Positions 60,053-64,000 of a stretch of 64,000 nucleotides of DNA are shown piece by piece (position 1 is the first letter of the stretch; each line of letters starts with the position of its first letter). The stretch comes from JAYPWI01 sp964629575. Lineage in GTDB: Bacteria > Actinomycetota > Acidimicrobiia > Acidimicrobiales > Poriferisodalaceae. A program made the translations under genes and the position numbers. The stretch spans positions 1-64,000 of the forward strand of contig CAZVUM010000019.1 in NCBI GenBank assembly GCA_964629575.1, in the 5' to 3' direction. The notes under the pieces were generated by a model. The model ran no database searches. It worked only from the letters and a program-made list of their open reading frames with translations, and was not told the origin of the DNA.

Positions 60053-60063
60053 AGAGGGACACC

Positions 60064-61119
60064 ATGAAAGTCGCGATCCAATACGGCGGTGCAGCGTCGG
60101 GCAAGAAGCGGGACTGGGAGAGCCAGGTCGAGTTCCTCCGCGAGGCAGAGCAGATGGGCGTCGATATCATCTGGTCTGCCGAGGCGTGGGGAATGGACGG
60201 GGTGTCCACCCTCGGGTACCTGGCCGCGGTCACCGAGAAGGTGCAGCTCGGCACCGGCATCTTGCAGATCTCGGCACGCGCTCCGGTGATGACGGCGATG
60301 ACCTCGCTATCGATGGCAGCGATCACCGGCGACCGCTTCATCCTCGGGCTCGGCGTCAGCGGCCCACAGGTCGTCGAGGGCCTCCACGGCACGCCCTTCG
60401 CGAAGCCGCTCGGCCGCCTCCGTGAGACCGTCGACATCGTGCGCCAGGCCTTCGCCGGCGAGAAGATCTCCTACGACGGCGAGCACCATCAGCTTCCCCT
60501 CGCCGGTGGCCAGGGCAAGTCGCTCCGGCTGTCGCAGCCGCCCAACGACCAGATTCCCATCTGGCTGGCCACGCTCGGTCCGCGATCGCTCCACTACACC
60601 GGTGAGGCCGCAGACGGGTGGGTCGGCACCTCGTTCGTTCCGAGCGGGGCCGAGGCCACCCTCGGTCACGTCGTCGAAGGTGCTCGCGCTGCTGGGCGCG
60701 ACCCCAAAGCGATCGATTACCAGGCCGGCGGAGCGGTGCAGTTCGGCGACGACCTCGACGCCCTCCTCGAGCCGCGGCGGCCCGGGGTGGCGTTCACCCT
60801 CGGGGCGATGGGATCCCCCACCGCCAACTTCTACAACGACGCCTACCGGCGGGCGGGATTCGAGGACGAGGCCCGCCACGTCCAGCAGCTCTGGATCGAC
60901 GGCAAGCGCGACGAGGCAACGGCTGCCGTTCCCGATGAGCTCGTGCTGCAGACCAACTTCCTCGGCTCCCCCGCCCAGGTCGCCGAACGGGTCGCGGCCT
61001 ACCGCGACGCAGGGGTCACCGTGCTGAGGGTGCAGCCCGAGGGAGAGAATCGCCAGGAGCGCCTCGACGCGTTGGGCCAGATCGTCGACATCGTGCGCGA
61101 GGTGAGCGCCGCCCGGTGA
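60064..61119 (+). CDS. LLM class F420-dependent oxidoreductase
   Basis: A 351-residue luciferase-like TIM barrel: REAEQMGVDIIWSAEAWGMD, KVQLGTGILQISARAP and DRFILGLGVSGPQVVEG are the classic LLM segments, and the fit is closest to actinobacterial F420-dependent members. It probably reduces or oxidises a small molecule with F420; the substrate is unknown. ATG 60064 is preceded by GAGAGGG, about 6 bases upstream. It overlaps the HAD phosphatase by 4 bases (GTGA). Confidence 0.88.
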   Translation: MKVAIQYGGAASGKKRDWESQVEFLREAEQMGVDIIWSAEAWGMDGVSTLGYLAAVTEKVQLGTGILQISARAPVMTAMTSLSMAAITGDRFILGLGVSGPQVVEGLHGTPFAKPLGRLRETVDIVRQAFAGEKISYDGEHHQLPLAGGQGKSLRLSQPPNDQIPIWLATLGPRSLHYTGEAADGWVGTSFVPSGAEATLGHVVEGARAAGRDPKAIDYQAGGAVQFGDDLDALLEPRRPGVAFTLGAMGSPTANFYNDAYRRAGFEDEARHVQQLWIDGKRDEATAAVPDELVLQTNFLGSPAQVAERVAAYRDAGVTVLRVQPEGENRQERLDALGQIVDIVREVSAAR

Positions 61120-61766
61120 CCGCGATCGCTCACCGCCCCCTGGTCCTGCTGGACCTCGACGGCACCATCAGCGAGCCACGAGTGGGCATCCGCAACGGCT
61201 ATCGAGCCGCGTTCGCAGCGGTCGACAGACCGATTCCCACCGATGCCGAGGTCGACGGGTGGATCGGCCCGCCGCTACGAGAGGCCTTCCCCCTGATGGG
61301 GATCCCCGTCGACCGCGTCGAGGAGGCGGTCGACGCCTACCGCAGCGTCTACAACGAGACCGGGTGGCTCGAGAACGAGCTCTACCCGTACATGGCCGAC
61401 GTCGTCGCGACCCTCGCGAGCGATGGCCCCATCGCCCTCGCGACCGCCAAGCCGACCGGCTTGGCGACTCGGATCCTCGAGCACTTCGAGCTGCTCGACT
61501 ACTTTTCGTTCGTCGGCGGAGCCAGCCTCGACACCTCGCGCGACACCAAGGGCGCGGTGATCGCGCACGTGCTCGACGAGCTGGACACGGGCGCCGATCA
61601 GGCGGTGATGGTCGGTGATCGGGACGCGGACGTCACCGGCGCGTCAGAACACGACATCCCGACGATCGGCGTGCTGTGGGGCCACGGGAGCGAACCCGAG
61701 CTACGCGATGCGGGCGCCGTTGCGGTGGTCCACGATCCACGCGACCTGATCGCCCTCGTCCGCTGA
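61116..61766 (+). CDS. HAD-superfamily phosphatase (Gph/PGP-like)
   Basis: A 216-residue HAD hydrolase. The nucleophile motif is LLDLDGTISEP, the lysine sits in DTSRDTKGAVI, and motif IV is MVGDRDADVTGA. The cap domain is the helical type used by phosphoglycolate phosphatases. Start GTG overlaps the previous stop. Its last 66 bases overlap the small minus-strand gene. Confidence 0.87.
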   Translation: MTAIAHRPLVLLDLDGTISEPRVGIRNGYRAAFAAVDRPIPTDAEVDGWIGPPLREAFPLMGIPVDRVEEAVDAYRSVYNETGWLENELYPYMADVVATLASDGPIALATAKPTGLATRILEHFELLDYFSFVGGASLDTSRDTKGAVIAHVLDELDTGADQAVMVGDRDADVTGASEHDIPTIGVLWGHGSEPELRDAGAVAVVHDPRDLIALVR

Positions 61767-62024
61767 GGTCGGCTCTTCGAGGCGCCGAATCGACGCGATG
61801 TCCGAGGTTCGAAAGCTGGCGAGCCTCACCGACCACGAGTCGACGAACTCGCGGCCGTGGGTGGAGAAGAACGTGGTGAGCGGACCTTCCTGCTCATAGG
61901 TGTCTGCACCCCGGATCGCCTCGGCCTGCCCATCGACACGGGTGAGTTCGAAGTTCATGAGTTCGAAGGTACGGAGAATGCCTGTGGGCATCCAGACCCG
62001 CAACGTTGTGTCTTTCGCGGACAC
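61701..62024 (-). CDS. Small protein of unknown function
   Basis: A 107-residue frame with balanced composition (LRVWMPTGILRTFELMNFEL, then TTFFSTHGREFVDSWSVRL), unlike typical antisense shadows of GC-rich genes. No family recognised. It starts at GTG 62024 or ATG 61991. It ends inside the HAD gene on the other strand. If it is not real, the stretch 61767-62158 holds no gene but does contain the direct repeat described separately. Confidence 0.5.
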   Translation of the reverse strand: MSAKDTTLRVWMPTGILRTFELMNFELTRVDGQAEAIRGADTYEQEGPLTTFFSTHGREFVDSWSVRLASFRTSDIASIRRLEEPTSADEGDQVAWIVDHRNGARIA

Positions 62025-62040
62025 ACCTGTGTCTTTCGCG
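62007..62040. repeat. 13-bp direct repeat upstream of msrB
   Basis: TGTGTCTTTCGCG occurs at 62007-62019 and again at 62028-62040, exactly 21 bases (two helical turns) apart. The spacing suits a regulator binding the same face of the DNA. Confidence 0.6.
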
Positions 62041-62158
62041 CGTCGCGCTGTGATTTTCCGGTGGAAAACCTGTGGATGTGGAACACGACGTCCGCAGGGA
62101 ACGTTCTTGACCCGGCGGTGTTCTTCTACGCTTGGGCACGCGCAACGGAGGTCGAGAC

Positions 62159-62587
62159 ATGGCGAAGAACAAGACCGGCTACAGCGACGAGGAGCTGCGC
62201 GAGCGCCTCACGCCGCTTCAGTACCACGTGACCCAAGAAGCCGGAACCGAGCGGGCCTTCACCGGCGACACCTGGGACAACAAGTCCGAAGGCGTGTACC
62301 GCTGCGTCGTCTGTGACGCGGAGCTCTTCAGCTCGGACTCCAAGTACGAGAGCGGCACCGGGTGGCCGAGCTTCTGGCAGCCCGTGGAGGGGGACACGGT
62401 CGAGACCGAGGTCGACCGCTCGCACGGCATGATCCGCACCGAGGCCATGTGCTCCAACTGCGGCGCCCATCTCGGCCACGTGTTTCCCGACGGACCCAAT
62501 CCCACCGGTGATCGCTTCTGCATGAACTCGGCCTCGCTCCGCTTCGAGGATGCCCAGCCCGAAACCGGGGCCGACTCAGCAAGCTGA
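62159..62587 (+). CDS. msrB: Peptide methionine-R-sulfoxide reductase
   Basis: A 142-residue MsrB that repairs methionine-R-sulfoxide. Zinc cysteines are in RCVVCDA and MCSNCGAH, and the catalytic cysteine is in DRFCMNSASL. SGTGWPSFWQP and HLGHVFPDGP are family hallmarks. The catalytic residue is Cys, not Sec, in this copy. ATG 62159 has GGAGG about 8 bases upstream. A 13-bp direct repeat and an AT-rich palindrome (62052-62066) lie in the upstream region, possibly for stress regulation. Confidence 0.95.
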   Translation: MAKNKTGYSDEELRERLTPLQYHVTQEAGTERAFTGDTWDNKSEGVYRCVVCDAELFSSDSKYESGTGWPSFWQPVEGDTVETEVDRSHGMIRTEAMCSNCGAHLGHVFPDGPNPTGDRFCMNSASLRFEDAQPETGADSAS

Positions 62588-62591
62588 CGGC

Positions 62592-63185
62592 TCAGCCGAG
62601 CCCCGCCGGGGTCCCGTCCTCGTACCACCCCGGCGACACGCACGTGGCCCGGAGAAACGACTGGAACAAGCCCAGCGCCTCGTGGGCGACGCGGGCCGCA
62701 TGCACGTGCAGCGACAGGTCGGGCTCGGCGGGCGCCTGAACCACGTCGCCGTCGAAGCAGCGGCTCAGCTCCTCGCCGGCGCGGGTGACGTGATAGTCCG
62801 ACGTCACGATCCCCAGCCGGTCGAAGCCGCGATCGCGCGCGACGGCGGCGAAGAACGCGGCTTCGCCGGCGGTGTTGGCAACGGCTGGCGAGCCGCAGAT
62901 CACCTCGTGCGTCGGGTGTTGGCCGCACAGGTGAGGCAGACCCATGAAGTGGCCCTCGGGGATGATGGCGATCTCGGCCACGCCGTCGTCGAGAAGCTCT
63001 TCGACCTGAGCAAGCCGCTCCCCTTCACCGCCCTGGAACATGACGATCGCATCCACGGGACGATCGAGATCTCTGGGAGGCCAGACGAATAGCCGGCCGA
63101 CCAGCAGCACCGCAGCGGCGCACACGGCCGCGATCAGAAGTATTCGCCTGGCCCACCGTGGCAGGAAGAGTCCGAACAGCCCCAC
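62592..63185 (-). CDS. DUF218/SanA-YdcF-like membrane protein
   Basis: A 197-residue protein with an N-terminal membrane helix (ILLIAAVCAAAVLLVGRLFV) and a DUF218 domain: DAIVMFQGGEGERL, a central GSPAVANTAGEAAFFAAV and IVTSDYHVTRAGEEL. Relatives include SanA, YdcF and ElyC, connected with envelope integrity; the activity is unknown. The GTG start lacks a clear Shine-Dalgarno. It follows the MerR gene by 25 bases on the minus strand. Confidence 0.75.
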   Translation of the reverse strand: MGLFGLFLPRWARRILLIAAVCAAAVLLVGRLFVWPPRDLDRPVDAIVMFQGGEGERLAQVEELLDDGVAEIAIIPEGHFMGLPHLCGQHPTHEVICGSPAVANTAGEAAFFAAVARDRGFDRLGIVTSDYHVTRAGEELSRCFDGDVVQAPAEPDLSLHVHAARVAHEALGLFQSFLRATCVSPGWYEDGTPAGLG

Positions 63186-63210
63186 CGGAGGTCAGGCCAC
63201 GACCGCGAGG

Positions 63211-63675
<465 letters not shown>

Positions 63676-63783
63676 CGTTTACTCCTCATCTCTGCCCAGC
63701 CGCCGCTCGACAGTCACATCGGTGGAACTACGTCGGTGTGACGAAACCTTACGTTCGACCGGCGGGCGGAGCAACCACCATCA

Positions 63784-63888
63784 GCGCGAAAATTCGCGCG
63801 GTTGGCGCGAACTTCTCGCGCGGATCGCGCGAACACCCTGGTCAGCAGTGAGTTCCTGCCCCTCACCGGAATCGCGCGGTCCGCGCGA
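63784..63888. promoter_or_regulatory. Array of CGCGCGA inverted half-sites upstream of the MerR gene
   Basis: Seven half-sites at 63784, 63793, 63805, 63816, 63825, 63872 and 63882, several arranged as inverted pairs (for example GCGCGAA-AA-TTCGCGC and TCGCGCG-GTC-CGCGCGA). The spacer 63676-63898 contains no gene. Confidence 0.55.
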
Positions 63889-63898
63889 GACCGGGCTG

Positions 63899-64000
63899 TC
63901 AGGAGCCGAAGTCGTCGGGGCTCACACCATCGAGGAACTGCTTGAACTCATCGAGCAGCTCGGCGGGGTCAGCATCGGGCTCATCGTCGGTCGACTCCAC
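63899..64000 (-). CDS. Bifunctional nuclease (BFN/DUF151, Rv1829-like), C-terminal fragment
   Basis: Only the last 33 residues are inside the window. They end LLDEFKQFLDGVSPDDFGS, nearly the same as the end of mycobacterial Rv1829 (VEKFKEFLDSVSPDDF) as I recall it, and the neighbouring MerR gene supports the call. The catalytic domain is outside the window. Confidence 0.75.
   Translation of the reverse strand: MESTDDEPDADPAELLDEFKQFLDGVSPDDFGS

Noticed and set aside
62080..62100. DnaA-box-like TGTGGATGT and a possible replication origin
   Set aside because: Single imperfect match with no box cluster and no dnaA or dnaN nearby.

Overview
The window is about 64 kb of gene-dense, GC-rich DNA from an actinobacterium. 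A mycothione reductase gene (mycothiol is specific to actinobacteria), two luciferase-like F420-type oxidoreductases, many GTG starts and a right-edge gene pair laid out like mycobacterial Rv1829-Rv1830 all point there. An uncultured, probably aquatic member of the Acidimicrobiia is my best guess, but it is inferred from gene content only. There is one assembly gap of 100 Ns (59207-59306).

Layout. 1-14872 (minus): a run of eleven tightly packed genes, many overlapping as ATGA or GTGA. They encode an M20 carbamoylase/amidohydrolase, a nitrilase-type carbamoylase, an FeS-Mo molybdenum hydroxylase, a metal amidohydrolase, a luciferase-like monooxygenase, a guanine-deaminase-like enzyme, an FAD-FeS subunit and a second Mo subunit, an enoyl-CoA hydratase, a serine hydrolase and a Baeyer-Villiger monooxygenase. 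This looks like a catabolic operon for a nitrogen heterocycle. 14932-19882: divergent desaturase and efflux pump, a thiamine-binding-like/HTH protein and a secreted repeat protein. 20074-26474: serB, a crotonase, a selenocysteine-containing arsC-like gene, gcvT and gcvP. 26484-27275: a single-strand (REP-associated) transposase gene bracketed by perfect 28-30 bp palindromes. 27298-32418: DinB-like protein, nucleoside hydrolase, a selenocysteine-containing selD, J-domain protein, nucleotidyltransferase and 2-oxoglutarate dioxygenase. 32443-40467: mycothione reductase, lipoproteins, a DUF4012 protein, amidase, membrane protein and serine hydrolase. 40600-50025: phosphatase, exporter, a NicX-like ring-cleaving dioxygenase overlapping an acyl-CoA ligase, beta-galactosidase, glyoxalase-fold protein and a beta-hydroxyacid dehydrogenase. 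50067-55978: a four-gene surface-glycan type cluster with unusual fusions. 56007-64000: class V aminotransferase, crotonase, TauD dioxygenase, YceH, LLM oxidoreductase, HAD phosphatase, MsrB, DUF218 protein, MerR regulator and the end of a bifunctional nuclease.

Two results stand out. First, two genes contain an in-frame TGA at exactly the position where their families carry the catalytic Cys or Sec: SelD (codon 21) and an ArsC-family protein (codon 12). Each is followed by a possible SECIS hairpin, so this organism very probably decodes UGA as selenocysteine. Second, at least thirteen start codons sit 6-8 bases after a TANNNT -10 hexamer, the arrangement expected for leaderless mRNAs, while other genes have ordinary Shine-Dalgarno sites.

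I saw no rRNA, tRNA, CRISPR array or replication origin. No stretch longer than about 300 bases lacks a gene unless the small minus-strand gene at 61701-62024 is rejected, in which case 61767-62158 is the only one.
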